From JBGQOG01 sp052113705 (GTDB taxonomy: Bacteria > Pseudomonadota > Alphaproteobacteria > Rhodobacterales > Rhodobacteraceae), in assembly GCF_052113705.1 (NCBI RefSeq), contig NZ_JBGQOG010000017.1, positions 40,961 through 104,960 on the forward strand: DNA of 64,000 bases, read 5' to 3'. The notes beneath the pieces are model-generated. The model saw only the letters and a list, made by a program, of their open reading frames with translations, searched no databases and was not told the DNA's origin. Made by a program: the position numbers and the translations under genes. Shown here piece by piece: positions 1-7,751 of the stretch (positions are counted from its first letter, which is position 1; the number at the start of each line of letters is the position of its first letter).

Positions 1-1077
1 ATCGAGATTGAGGCGGGGCGCATCCGGGCGATCCGTCCGGGCGATTTGCCCAGCGCGGTGGCGGCGGGGATGCCGGTGGCCGAGATCATTGCCCCGGGCT
101 TTATCGACCTGCAGATCAACGGCGCGAATGACACGCAGTTCAATTTTGACCCCAGCGTCGCGGCTTTGGCGCGGATCGCCGCCGGGGCGCGGCGGGGCGG
201 AACCGCGCATCTTTTGCCGACCTTCATCACCGCGCCGGGCGAGGCCTATCTGAGCGCCCTCACGGCAGTGCGCGCCGCGCTGGCGGCAAAGACGCCCGGC
301 ATTCTCGGCCTGCATCTCGAGGGGCCGTTTCTGTCGCCCGCCCGTGCGGGCATCCATGATCCGGCCGCGATCCGGGCGATGACATCCGCTGATCTGGCGG
401 CGCTGACGGCGGGGTTTCCGGGGCCGCTGATGCTGACGCTGGCACCCGAATGTCTGCCTGAGGGCCATCTGGCGGCGCTGGCGGCGGCGGGGGTGATCCT
501 CTCGGTGGGGCATAGTGCGGCGACGGCGGCGGAGGTGGCGGCGGCCGAGGCGGCGGGACTGCGCTGCGCCACGCATCTTTTCAACGCGATGTCCCAGATG
601 AGCGGGCGGGCGCCGGGGGTGGTGGGGGCGGTTCTCGCCTCGGACCGCCTCTATGCCGGGATCATCGCCGATGGCCATCATGTGGCCTGGGAGAATATCC
701 GCATCGCGGTCAAGGCGATGGGCGCGCGGCTGTGCCTTGTCACTGATGCGATGCTGACGCTGGCGGGGACGGCGCCGGGATTCGCGCTGCACGGGGTCGG
801 GATCACCCTGCAGGGCGACCGGCTGACCGATGCGGCGGGCACGCTGGCGGGGGCGCATCTGGCGATGGACGCGGCCGTGCGGCGCATCATGGACGGGGCA
901 GGGGTATCGCTGCCGCAGGCCTTGCGCATGGCCGCGACGCATCCGGCGGCAGCGCTGGGGCTGGCGGCCGAGCTGGGGCGGGTTGCGCCGGGGTATCGCG
1001 CCTCGCTCACGCTGCTCGGGGAGGACCTGGCGAGCTGTGGCGTGGTGGTGGACGGCCGGTATTTTCCGCAAGACTGA
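1..1077 (+). CDS. nagA: N-acetylglucosamine-6-phosphate deacetylase, 5' end outside window
   Basis: Cytoplasmic amidohydrolase that deacetylates GlcNAc-6-phosphate to glucosamine-6-phosphate in amino sugar catabolism. The reading frame is open from base 1, so only the first few tens of residues are missing; 358 residues remain. Family motifs seen in order: PGFIDLQINGA near the start, HLEGPFLSPARAGIH (metal and substrate binding), GHSAAT, HLFNAMSQM, DGHH and VTDAM (catalytic Asp region), with a C-terminal APGYRASL segment typical of the small beta domain. The upstream neighbour is unknown because of the window edge. A hairpin at 1088-1122 follows the stop. Confidence 0.93.
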   Translation: MEIEAGRIRAIRPGDLPSAVAAGMPVAEIIAPGFIDLQINGANDTQFNFDPSVAALARIAAGARRGGTAHLLPTFITAPGEAYLSALTAVRAALAAKTPGILGLHLEGPFLSPARAGIHDPAAIRAMTSADLAALTAGFPGPLMLTLAPECLPEGHLAALAAAGVILSVGHSAATAAEVAAAEAAGLRCATHLFNAMSQMSGRAPGVVGAVLASDRLYAGIIADGHHVAWENIRIAVKAMGARLCLVTDAMLTLAGTAPGFALHGVGITLQGDRLTDAAGTLAGAHLAMDAAVRRIMDGAGVSLPQALRMAATHPAAALGLAAELGRVAPGYRASLTLLGEDLASCGVVVDGRYFPQD

Positions 1078-1087
1078 GCCTTGATGG

Positions 1088-1122
1088 CCGGGGCGCGGGC
1101 AGCACCTCCAACCCCGCGCCGG
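1088..1122 (+). terminator. GC-rich hairpin after nagA
   Basis: Imperfect inverted repeat (CCGG-GG-CGCGGG against CCCGCGCCGG, loop of about 12 nt) starting 10 nt after the nagA stop. There is no T-run, so it is at best a weak or Rho-assisted terminator. Confidence 0.35.
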
Positions 1123-1256
1123 AGCGATGGGGCCGGGGTGTGCGGGGGTGGTCGCCCCGCTGATGCGCGCCGCCCGGCGCCGATTAATTTGCCGCCCCGT
1201 GCAACCGGCCCGCTCCGGCCACGTTGGGAAGGGCCGATTGCACAAGGATGATTGCC

Positions 1257-2267
1257 GTGACGCGTTTCCACTGCCCTGTCTGCCAAAGCGAGATCTGGTT
1301 TCACAACACCGATTGCCTCGCCTGTGGCACCGCACTTGCCTATCAGCCGGGCCAGGGGTTCGTGGCGCTTGAGACCGCGCAGCCCTGTGACAACCGCGGG
1401 GCGATTGGCTGCAACTGGGTGGCCCTGACGCCCGGGGGGCTCTGCCGCTCGTGCTGCCACACGACGGTGATCCCCGACCTGTCGCTGCCCGGCAACGACC
1501 AACGCTGGGCGCGGATCGAGCAGGCCAAACGGGCGCTGTTCCGGCTGTTGATCGACATCGGCCTGCCGCTGGAAACCCCGCAGGGCGCGCCGGTACCGCT
1601 GTTCGAGTTCAAGGGCGATCTCTTGCGCTCAGGTCCCGGACCGCATGTGCTGACCGGGCATGAGAACAGCGTGATCACCCTCAACATCGCCGAGGCGGAT
1701 GATGCCGAGCGCGCCCGTCTGCGGGCCGAGCTGAACGAGCCCTACCGCACCCTCACCGGCCATATGCGGCATGAGGTGGCGCATCATTACTGGGATGTGC
1801 TGGTGGCGCCGAATCCCGATCAGTTGGCCCGCATCCGCGCCACCTTTGGCGATGAGACGCAAGATTACGGCGCGGCTTTGCAACAGCATTACGAGACGGG
1901 CGCCCCGGCGGGCTGGGAGGAGCATTTCGTCTCGACCTATGCCACCGCGCATCCTTGGGAGGATTTCGCCGAGACCTGGGCGCATTTCCTGCATATTCTC
2001 AGCGGGTTGGAGACGGCCTCTGCCTATGGTCTGGTGCCCGTTGCCGCGCTGGCAGACGGGGGGGCGCTGGCGGACGGCTCGGCTGCGCAGATGGTCCGGC
2101 TGCCGATGGCGCAATTGGCCGGGATCTGGATCGACCTCAGCATGGCGCTGAATGCCGTGAACGAGACGATGGGGCATGGCAGCTTTTACCCCTTCGTCCT
2201 CTCACCCGCGGTCATCGACAAGCTGGAGACGGTGCGGCAGCTGATCGTGGCCGAGCGCGGTGCCTAA
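1257..2267 (+). CDS. Zinc-ribbon metallopeptidase (putative Peptidase_Mx family)
   Basis: Predicted soluble zinc metallopeptidase of 336 residues. The N-terminus has two CxxC pairs (CPVCQ... CLACG) forming a zinc ribbon, with further CRSCC cysteines near residue 65. The catalytic motif HEVAHHYW is near residue 171, and a glutamate-rich EDFAETWAHF helix follows near residue 240. This layout fits the putative zinc-binding metallopeptidase family (PF15887, from memory). The GTG start is chosen because AAGGA at 1244-1248 sits 8 nt upstream; the in-frame ATG at 1248 overlaps that ribosome site. Substrate is unknown. The gene stands alone, convergent with the HTTM-like gene. Confidence 0.75.
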   Translation: MTRFHCPVCQSEIWFHNTDCLACGTALAYQPGQGFVALETAQPCDNRGAIGCNWVALTPGGLCRSCCHTTVIPDLSLPGNDQRWARIEQAKRALFRLLIDIGLPLETPQGAPVPLFEFKGDLLRSGPGPHVLTGHENSVITLNIAEADDAERARLRAELNEPYRTLTGHMRHEVAHHYWDVLVAPNPDQLARIRATFGDETQDYGAALQQHYETGAPAGWEEHFVSTYATAHPWEDFAETWAHFLHILSGLETASAYGLVPVAALADGGALADGSAAQMVRLPMAQLAGIWIDLSMALNAVNETMGHGSFYPFVLSPAVIDKLETVRQLIVAERGA

Positions 2268-2953
2268 GCGCCGGTGACCAGCCGCTGCTGCAGCCAGATG
2301 ATCGAGGGATAGGCGCAGAGCCAGATCCAGAAAAACCGGTTCAGCCCGAAACAGAGCGCGTTGCTGAGGTGAAAACAGGCCGCCACCGTCAGCCCCGCGA
2401 TCAGGAGCGCCGGGTGCAGGAGGGTGGCGGGAAAGGCCAGTTCAAACCCCATCACCCCCCAGGACATCACGAACATCAGCCGCGGCCAGTCGGCCCAGCC
2501 GCGCAAAGCCTCGCTGACCGGATAGGCGGAAAAGCGGAACACATCGCAGAGCGCGCTGCCGCTGCGCCAGTCGGGATTGACCACCTTGACCCAGCCGGAG
2601 ATGAAATAGGACAGCACGAGCTGCAGGCCGAGATAGCCAAAAGCGGTTTCTTTCCAATGCGCTGTGGGCAGGAAGTGAACGAGGGTCAGGCAGGTCAGGA
2701 TCAGAAGGCTCATCCGGTCGCTGCCGCCATTATAGGGGCCCTGAAAGCGCCGCAGCATCAAGAGCCCGATCAGCATCAGCCCGGCGAGCGCGGCCCCATT
2801 CGCGAGCCCGGTCAGCAGCAGCAGGCTGAGGCCAAAGCGGGGGATGAACAGTACCCGCTCGCGCGGTTCAGCGATGAAATGCTCCGCGCTTTGCTGCAGG
2901 AAAGCCAGCGCCATCATGACTTCGGTGGCGCGCACCGCCTGATCCAGCGTCAT
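2264..2953 (-). CDS. HTTM-like integral membrane protein
   Basis: A 229-residue protein with about six hydrophobic segments. Motif-like stretches YNGGSDRMSLLIL, YFISGWVKVVNPDWRSG and ACFHLSNALCFGLNRFFW resemble the membrane domain shared with vitamin-K gamma-carboxylase (HTTM). No enzymatic residues of the carboxylase can be claimed. It begins inside the stop of the upstream 151-residue gene (4-base ATGA overlap), so the two are translationally coupled and probably work together. Its 3' end overlaps the metallopeptidase stop by 4 bases on the opposite strand. A longer in-frame reading upstream exists but covers the partner gene and is rejected. Confidence 0.65.
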   Translation of the reverse strand: MTLDQAVRATEVMMALAFLQQSAEHFIAEPRERVLFIPRFGLSLLLLTGLANGAALAGLMLIGLLMLRRFQGPYNGGSDRMSLLILTCLTLVHFLPTAHWKETAFGYLGLQLVLSYFISGWVKVVNPDWRSGSALCDVFRFSAYPVSEALRGWADWPRLMFVMSWGVMGFELAFPATLLHPALLIAGLTVAACFHLSNALCFGLNRFFWIWLCAYPSIIWLQQRLVTGA

Positions 2954-3405
2954 AGCCCGCGCCCCATTCGCTGTGACAGGGCGCGGGGAAGAACCTCGGA
3001 GAGATACTCGACATCGCGCAGGATCACCGCGCCCTCGCGGCTGACAAAGACGAGGCGAAATTGCAGATAGCCCGGCTCTGCCTGACCCTCCGGTGCGGCG
3101 GGGATGCCCGCGGAGACGCGGCGCGCAATTTCGTCGATGCTGTGGGCGGTGGGATTTTCCATCAGCCGCTCGGCGCAGCTGACCAGAAACAATTGCTCGT
3201 TCCAGACCGGATTCCAGAGCATCCGCCCGAGCATCTGCCCCAGGCTGAGGCGGGCGGGACGCGGGCGGAATTCGCGCCAGTTTTTCGCCCGCGCGCCGGG
3301 GCGGGAGAGCAGCGCATATTCCACACGGGGCGAGGGGGCGACCGCGCTGAAAAACCGCCAGGAGGGGATCAGCGCGGGCAAAAGCAGGCGAAGTGTCGCG
3401 ATCAT
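2950..3405 (-). CDS. Hypothetical protein coupled to HTTM-like gene
   Basis: A 151-residue protein, not assigned to a family with certainty. It has one hydrophobic N-terminal segment (residues 1-20, a possible signal anchor), then a basic, proline-rich stretch, then a region around WNEQLFLVSCAERLMENP that carries the only conserved-looking cysteine. The C-terminus overlaps the HTTM-like gene start by 4 bases. HTTM-type membrane proteins are often paired with a small partner, which fits the gene order but does not prove function. Confidence 0.6.
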   Translation of the reverse strand: MIATLRLLLPALIPSWRFFSAVAPSPRVEYALLSRPGARAKNWREFRPRPARLSLGQMLGRMLWNPVWNEQLFLVSCAERLMENPTAHSIDEIARRVSAGIPAAPEGQAEPGYLQFRLVFVSREGAVILRDVEYLSEVLPRALSQRMGRGL

Positions 3406-3511
3406 CTGCGCATGTCCGGTCCGGCCCCCTCTCGCTCTGCCACCTTGGCCCGGTCATGGTTAACGGCGGGGCTTTAAGATTAGGTTGCCAGAGGCGGGAA
3501 TTTTGGCGCGT

Positions 3512-4660
3512 TCAGTCCAACGTGCGGCGGAACCGCATCAGCGCGCCCGCGCCCAGCAGCAGCACGAAACAGGTCAGCGCCGCCAGCGGCCCTGCCACCT
3601 GCGCCATATCCGCCCCTTTCAGCATCACCGCCCGGATCAACCGCAGGAAATGCGTGAGCGGAAAGATCTCGCCCAGGGTCTGGGCCCAGACCGGCATGCC
3701 GCGATAGGGGAACATGAAGCCCGACAGCATGAGGGAGGGCAGGAAGAAGAAGAAGGTCAGCTGCATCGCCTGCATCTGCGTGCGCGCGGCGGTGGAAATC
3801 AGATAGCCGAGGATCACCAGCGCCAGCACGAACAACAGGACGCCGAACAGGATCAGTGCCAGCGAGCCGACAAAGGGCACGCCAAAGACCAGCCGCGCCG
3901 CCGCCAGCACCACCACCAATTGCACCGCCCCCACCGCCAGATAGGGCAGGATCTTGCCCAGCATGATCTCCAGCGGCGTCGCGGGCATCGAGAGCAGGTT
4001 CTCCATCGTGCCGCGCTCGGTTTCCCGCGTCAGCGCCATTGAGGTCATCATCACCATGGTCAGCTGCAGGATGACCCCGAGCAGGCCCGGCACGATGTTG
4101 TATTGCGTCACCCCTTCCGGATTGTAGCGGCGGTGGACGATCACGGCGAGCTGTTCGGCCGCCGCCGCCGCCGCCGCCGCCTCGGTGCCGCGTTCGCGCT
4201 GCAGGGCCTCAGCCGCGACGGTGCCGAGGGTGGAGATGGCACCGGAAGCGACCGAGGGGTCGGTGGCATCCGCCTCGATCAGGATCGTGGGCGCATCATT
4301 GCGCGCGACCCGTTTGCCGAAATCCGAGGGGACGGTGACCACGAAGGAAACATCGCCCCGCGCCATCATCGCCTCGGCTTCCGCCGCCGAACTGTCGGTG
4401 CTGATGAAACGGTAATAGCCGGTCAGCTCCAGCGCCGAGACGATGGCGCGGGTGTAATGGTCCTGCGTGGGGGCCACGAGGGCGGCGGGCAGATGCTTGG
4501 GGTCGGTGTTGATCGCAAAGCCGAAGAGCATCAGCTGCACCAGCGGAATCCCCAGCATCATGCCAAAGGTCAGCCGGTCGCGGCGCATCTGGATGGTCTC
4601 CTTGACCAGAAGCGCGCGGAGGCGGCTGAGTGAGAAAAGCCGGGCAAGGGATTGTTTCAT
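3512..4660 (-). CDS. ABC-2 type transporter permease (YbhR/YbhS-like)
   Basis: Inner-membrane permease of 382 residues for an ABC exporter. The ABC2_membrane_3 layout is visible: one N-terminal transmembrane helix (VQLMLFGFAINTDP), a large periplasmic loop of about 150 residues, then five C-terminal helices including SLMLSGFMFPYRGMP. The ATG at 4660 is chosen over an in-frame GTG at 4693 because AGGGGAG lies just upstream. The loop contains a run of alanine codons (GCC triplets near 4158-4181), a likely length-variable tract. Last gene of the TetR-HlyD-ATPase-permease unit. Likely substrates are hydrophobic toxicants, by analogy with YbhFSR; this is inference. Confidence 0.85.
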   Translation of the reverse strand: MKQSLARLFSLSRLRALLVKETIQMRRDRLTFGMMLGIPLVQLMLFGFAINTDPKHLPAALVAPTQDHYTRAIVSALELTGYYRFISTDSSAAEAEAMMARGDVSFVVTVPSDFGKRVARNDAPTILIEADATDPSVASGAISTLGTVAAEALQRERGTEAAAAAAAAEQLAVIVHRRYNPEGVTQYNIVPGLLGVILQLTMVMMTSMALTRETERGTMENLLSMPATPLEIMLGKILPYLAVGAVQLVVVLAAARLVFGVPFVGSLALILFGVLLFVLALVILGYLISTAARTQMQAMQLTFFFFLPSLMLSGFMFPYRGMPVWAQTLGEIFPLTHFLRLIRAVMLKGADMAQVAGPLAALTCFVLLLGAGALMRFRRTLD

Positions 4661-4700
4661 TTGATACTCCCCTTGAGGGTTGGCCCAGTCCACAGCGCGG

Positions 4701-5675
4701 TCATTGCATATTGTCCCGGCTTTGGCCCATCAGCTGGATGAACACATCCTCAAGGCTGGTCTCGGTGGGGGCGAAGGTGCAGCCCGTTTGGGCAGTGATG
4801 CGGGCGAGCGTGGCGGCAAGCGCCCCGGCATCGCGGCCCACCACATGCAGGGTGGTGCCGAAGGGCGCGATCTGATCGACCCCGGGCGCGCCCTGCAGCG
4901 CCTTGGCCGCCGCAATCGTGGCCTCATGCGGGCCGGTGACGCGGTAGGTGGTCAGCGCCGCCCCCGCCACCACCTCGGGCACGGTGCCCGAGGCGATCAG
5001 CCGCCCGTAGGAGATATAGTTGATGCGGTGGCAGCGCTCGGCCTCATCCATGTAATGGGTGGAGACGAGGACGGTCATGCCCGTGGCGGCAAGATGATGA
5101 ATTTCATCCCAGAATTCGCGCCGCGCCTTGGGATCGACCCCGGCGGTCGGCTCGTCCAGCAACAGCAGTTGCGGGCGGTGCAGGGTACAGGCGGCCAGCG
5201 CCAGCCGCTGTTTCCAGCCGCCCGAGAGGGTTCCGGCCAATTGATGCTGGCGCGCGGTCAGCCCCAGATCCGCCAAGGTGGCCGCGACGGTGGCGCCTGG
5301 ATCGGGCAGGGCGTAAAGGCCCGCCACGAAACGCAAATTCTCGGCGATCGTCAGGTCTTCGTAAAAGGAAAACCGCTGGGTCATATAGCCGGTGGCGCGC
5401 TTGATCCGCCCCCCGTCACGCCGGATGTCATGGCCGAGCACCCGGCCCGTGCCTGCATCCGGTGTCAGCAGGCCGCAGATCAGCCGGATCGTCGTGGTCT
5501 TGCCCGAGCCATTGGGGCCGAGAAAGCCGGCAATCTCGCCGCGCGCCACGGTCAGGCCGACATCATCCACCACCTTGCGGCCGTTGAAGCTCTTGGTCAG
5601 GCCCTGCACGTCAATCGCCGCTGTGGCGCCGGGTGCGGCCTCCGGCGGGCGGGCTGTGGCATCCGGCGCGGTCAT
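4701..5675 (-). CDS. ABC transporter ATP-binding protein (YbhF-like)
   Basis: A 324-residue ATPase energising the adjacent permease. Walker A GPNGSGKTTT, signature LSGGWKQRLALA and Walker B LLLDEPTAGVDP are all present, followed by a C-terminal extension (about residues 230-324) of the type seen in drug/antibiotic ABC exporters. The start is ATG at 5675, overlapping the upstream HlyD stop by 4 bases. This single-NBD form contrasts with the duplicated YbhF of enteric bacteria. It is separated from the permease start by 40 bases. Confidence 0.88.
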   Translation of the reverse strand: MTAPDATARPPEAAPGATAAIDVQGLTKSFNGRKVVDDVGLTVARGEIAGFLGPNGSGKTTTIRLICGLLTPDAGTGRVLGHDIRRDGGRIKRATGYMTQRFSFYEDLTIAENLRFVAGLYALPDPGATVAATLADLGLTARQHQLAGTLSGGWKQRLALAACTLHRPQLLLLDEPTAGVDPKARREFWDEIHHLAATGMTVLVSTHYMDEAERCHRINYISYGRLIASGTVPEVVAGAALTTYRVTGPHEATIAAAKALQGAPGVDQIAPFGTTLHVVGRDAGALAATLARITAQTGCTFAPTETSLEDVFIQLMGQSRDNMQ

Positions 5676-6625
5676 TTCCCGGCCCCGGGCAAGAGCACAT
5701 CGACGATCTGACCGGGGTTCAGATCGGACCCGGCGGCGGGATGCGCCTCGATCAGATAGACCAGCTTTTGCCGGTTCTCGAGCGAGTAGATCACCGGCGG
5801 CGTGAACTCCGGCGCGTCGGAAACATAGGTGACCACGGCAGAAAGATCGGGCGCGCAGCCATCGCAGCGCACCCGGAGCACGCTGCCCAGCGCAATCTGC
5901 GACACGGCGGTTTCGGGCACATAGAGCCGCAGTTTCACCGCGCCATCGGCCAGAAGCGAGAGCACCGGCGCCGAGGGGCCCGCAATCTCGCCCGGCCTGC
6001 GGATGACATCGACGATGGTGCCCGCGGCGGGGGCGCTCAGCGCGCGCTGATCCAGCGACCATTGCGCCGTTTGCTGCGCGGCATCGGCCACGGCCACATT
6101 CGCCTCGGCGGCGGCAATCGCCTGCGGGCGGGCGGGCAGGCGGGCGACGGTCAGATTGGCCTCGACCTCGGCCACCCGCGCGGCGGCGACTTCGGCGGCG
6201 GTGATCGCATCATCGCGCTGGGTCTCGGTCGCGGCGCCGCGCGCGGCCAGGCTGACCAGCCGGTCGCGCGAGCGCAGGGCCTCGGCCAGCTGCGCGCGGG
6301 CCGAGGCCAGGGTGGCCTCGATCACCGCGATCTCTTCGGGGCGTTTGCCCTCGCCCAGATCGGCGCGCTGGCTTTGGGCCTGCGCCAGTGCCGCCTGCGC
6401 CCCCGCCAGCGCGATGGCGGCATCGCGGGTTTCCATCTGCACCAGGGGCTGCCCTGCGGCGACACGGTCGCCCCGCGTCACCTGCACCGCCGTGATCTGC
6501 CCGGTGGCGACGGGGGCGACCAGCGTGTAATCCCCCTCGACATAGCCCGAGGCGAGGGGGGCCGGATCGGCGCAGGCCGTGAACAGTGACGCTGCGAGGG
6601 GCAGGGCACAGAAAAACGCCGTCAT
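5672..6625 (-). CDS. HlyD-family membrane fusion protein, probable lipoprotein
   Basis: Periplasmic adaptor of 317 residues linking the ABC exporter to the outer membrane. The N-terminus has a short hydrophobic signal ending in ASLFTAC, a plausible but imperfect lipobox with Cys18. Then come a biotinyl-lipoyl-like strand (YTLVAPVATGQITAVQV), a long alanine-rich alpha hairpin (about residues 70-180) and the returning lipoyl/beta-barrel half (APAAGTIVDVI). It overlaps the regulator gene by 4 bases upstream and the ATPase gene by 4 bases downstream, so the unit is tightly coupled. Confidence 0.87.
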   Translation of the reverse strand: MTAFFCALPLAASLFTACADPAPLASGYVEGDYTLVAPVATGQITAVQVTRGDRVAAGQPLVQMETRDAAIALAGAQAALAQAQSQRADLGEGKRPEEIAVIEATLASARAQLAEALRSRDRLVSLAARGAATETQRDDAITAAEVAAARVAEVEANLTVARLPARPQAIAAAEANVAVADAAQQTAQWSLDQRALSAPAAGTIVDVIRRPGEIAGPSAPVLSLLADGAVKLRLYVPETAVSQIALGSVLRVRCDGCAPDLSAVVTYVSDAPEFTPPVIYSLENRQKLVYLIEAHPAAGSDLNPGQIVDVLLPGAGK

Positions 6626-7311
6626 GTCAGGCTCCTTTCCAGGGATGCGCGCAAATTGCCGACCAGCATGTCCTGCACAGCGGTGATGTCGGACAGGCCC
6701 GGCGCGTCCCAGCCCATACGGCGCAGCACCACCGGCCGGGCGATCCGGAAATAGGCGACCTGCCCGATCATCGCGAAAACCGAGAGACGCACCGCCTCGC
6801 TCTCGGCGTCTTGCCCGCTGGCGGCGCCCCAGAGGGCGCAGATCTCGCGGTGTTTCGGCGCAAAGAAGCCGTCATACAGCCGATCAAAGGCGGGGCCGTG
6901 ATCGGTGATTTCCCGCAGGACAAAGGCCGCCATATCCTCGGCTTCGGGCGCGGTGAGCAAGAAATGCGCCACGGCGCGCAACAGCCCCTCAAGCCGGGCG
7001 CGGGCCTCTGCGGGTGAGGGGGGCGCGTCGGGGGCCGGGGTGCCGGTGATCGCGCTGATGCGGCGGGTGATTTCATCGGCGCAGGCCAGCCGGAGGCCGG
7101 TCTTGGAGCCGAAATGATAGGCGATGGCGGCGATGTTGACCCCCGCCGCCTCGGCCAGTTGCCGCGTGGATGTGGCGGCAAATCCGCGATGGCCGAAGTG
7201 ATGCAGCGCGGCGCCCAGAAGGCGGGCTGCCGTGCCATCTGGCGTGGCATTTGCCGGACCGTCTGACGCGGCGGGGGCGGGCTGTGGGGCTGTATCGGCG
7301 GCGCGGGTCAT
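6622..7311 (-). CDS. TetR-family repressor of the HlyD/ABC operon (CerR-like)
   Basis: A 229-residue regulator. The N-terminal helix-turn-helix is clear (FAATSTRQLAEAAGVNIAAI then YHFGSKTGL), and the long C-terminal ligand domain resembles the CerR/DUF1956 type that sits next to ybhF-like operons. The ATG at 7311 is preferred over upstream in-frame ATGs at 7338 and 7344 because AAAGGA lies 6 nt before it. First gene of the operon, 4-base overlap with the HlyD gene. A 13-bp palindrome at 7353-7365 upstream is a good candidate for its own operator. Confidence 0.85.
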   Translation of the reverse strand: MTRAADTAPQPAPAASDGPANATPDGTAARLLGAALHHFGHRGFAATSTRQLAEAAGVNIAAIAYHFGSKTGLRLACADEITRRISAITGTPAPDAPPSPAEARARLEGLLRAVAHFLLTAPEAEDMAAFVLREITDHGPAFDRLYDGFFAPKHREICALWGAASGQDAESEAVRLSVFAMIGQVAYFRIARPVVLRRMGWDAPGLSDITAVQDMLVGNLRASLERSLT

Positions 7312-7352
7312 CCGGGGTCCTTTCGTGGTCACCGTCATTTTCAAACAAATGA

Positions 7353-7365
7353 TTGATTAAATCAA
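7353..7365. promoter_or_regulatory. Palindromic operator candidate for the TetR repressor
   Basis: TTGATTAAATCAA is a perfect inverted repeat with a single central base, 42 bases upstream of the regulator start, in an AT-rich patch within GC-rich DNA. Size and position fit autoregulation by a TetR-family protein. No footprint data, so this is inference. Confidence 0.5.
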
Positions 7366-7700
7366 GCGATCACATTGCCCGCCTCACCGGGCGTCCGGAG
7401 ATTTGGGGGTGCAGCGTCCGGGGCGTGGTCTCTGCGGTCTGGTCCGAGGGGGCCGGGCGCATCCGATCCCTCGCAGCGGGTGAAAGGGGGTCGGCCAAAC
7501 CCCTGCGCAGCCTTCTGTGCGGTGTCGCGCAAAGGCGCTGCCTGCCCTTGATTGACACGCCACAATCATGGGGATAGCCAGCGCAGAGGCGCGCTGACCG
7601 CCCTGTCAGACTGAGCGTATCGCCGGTTGGCGCCGCGACAGACCTGCGCCGCCCGTTGTTCCGGTGTCTCGGCCTGGCCGCACCGAGAGGAGTAGCCGTC
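7366..7700. other. Intergenic region between divergent TetR operon and MFS gene
   Basis: About 335 bases in which I see no convincing gene. Short frames on both strands lack ribosome sites and have no recognisable content. It presumably carries the MFS gene promoter. Confidence 0.5.
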
Positions 7701-7751
7701 GTGACCCGATCTGTCTTTTCGTCGCAGACCCGCCGTGAGGGGCAGGCATGA
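7701..7751 (+). CDS. Possible 16-residue leader peptide upstream of MFS gene
   Basis: A GTG codon at 7701 is preceded by GAGAGGAG with about 8 nt spacing, a better ribosome site than most genes here. The frame runs 16 codons (rich in Ser, Thr, Arg: MTRSVFSSQTRREGQA) and its TGA overlaps the MFS ATG as ATGA. This geometry is that of translational coupling or a regulatory leader peptide. No codons repeat enough to suggest simple amino acid attenuation. It could be chance. Confidence 0.35.
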   Translation: MTRSVFSSQTRREGQA

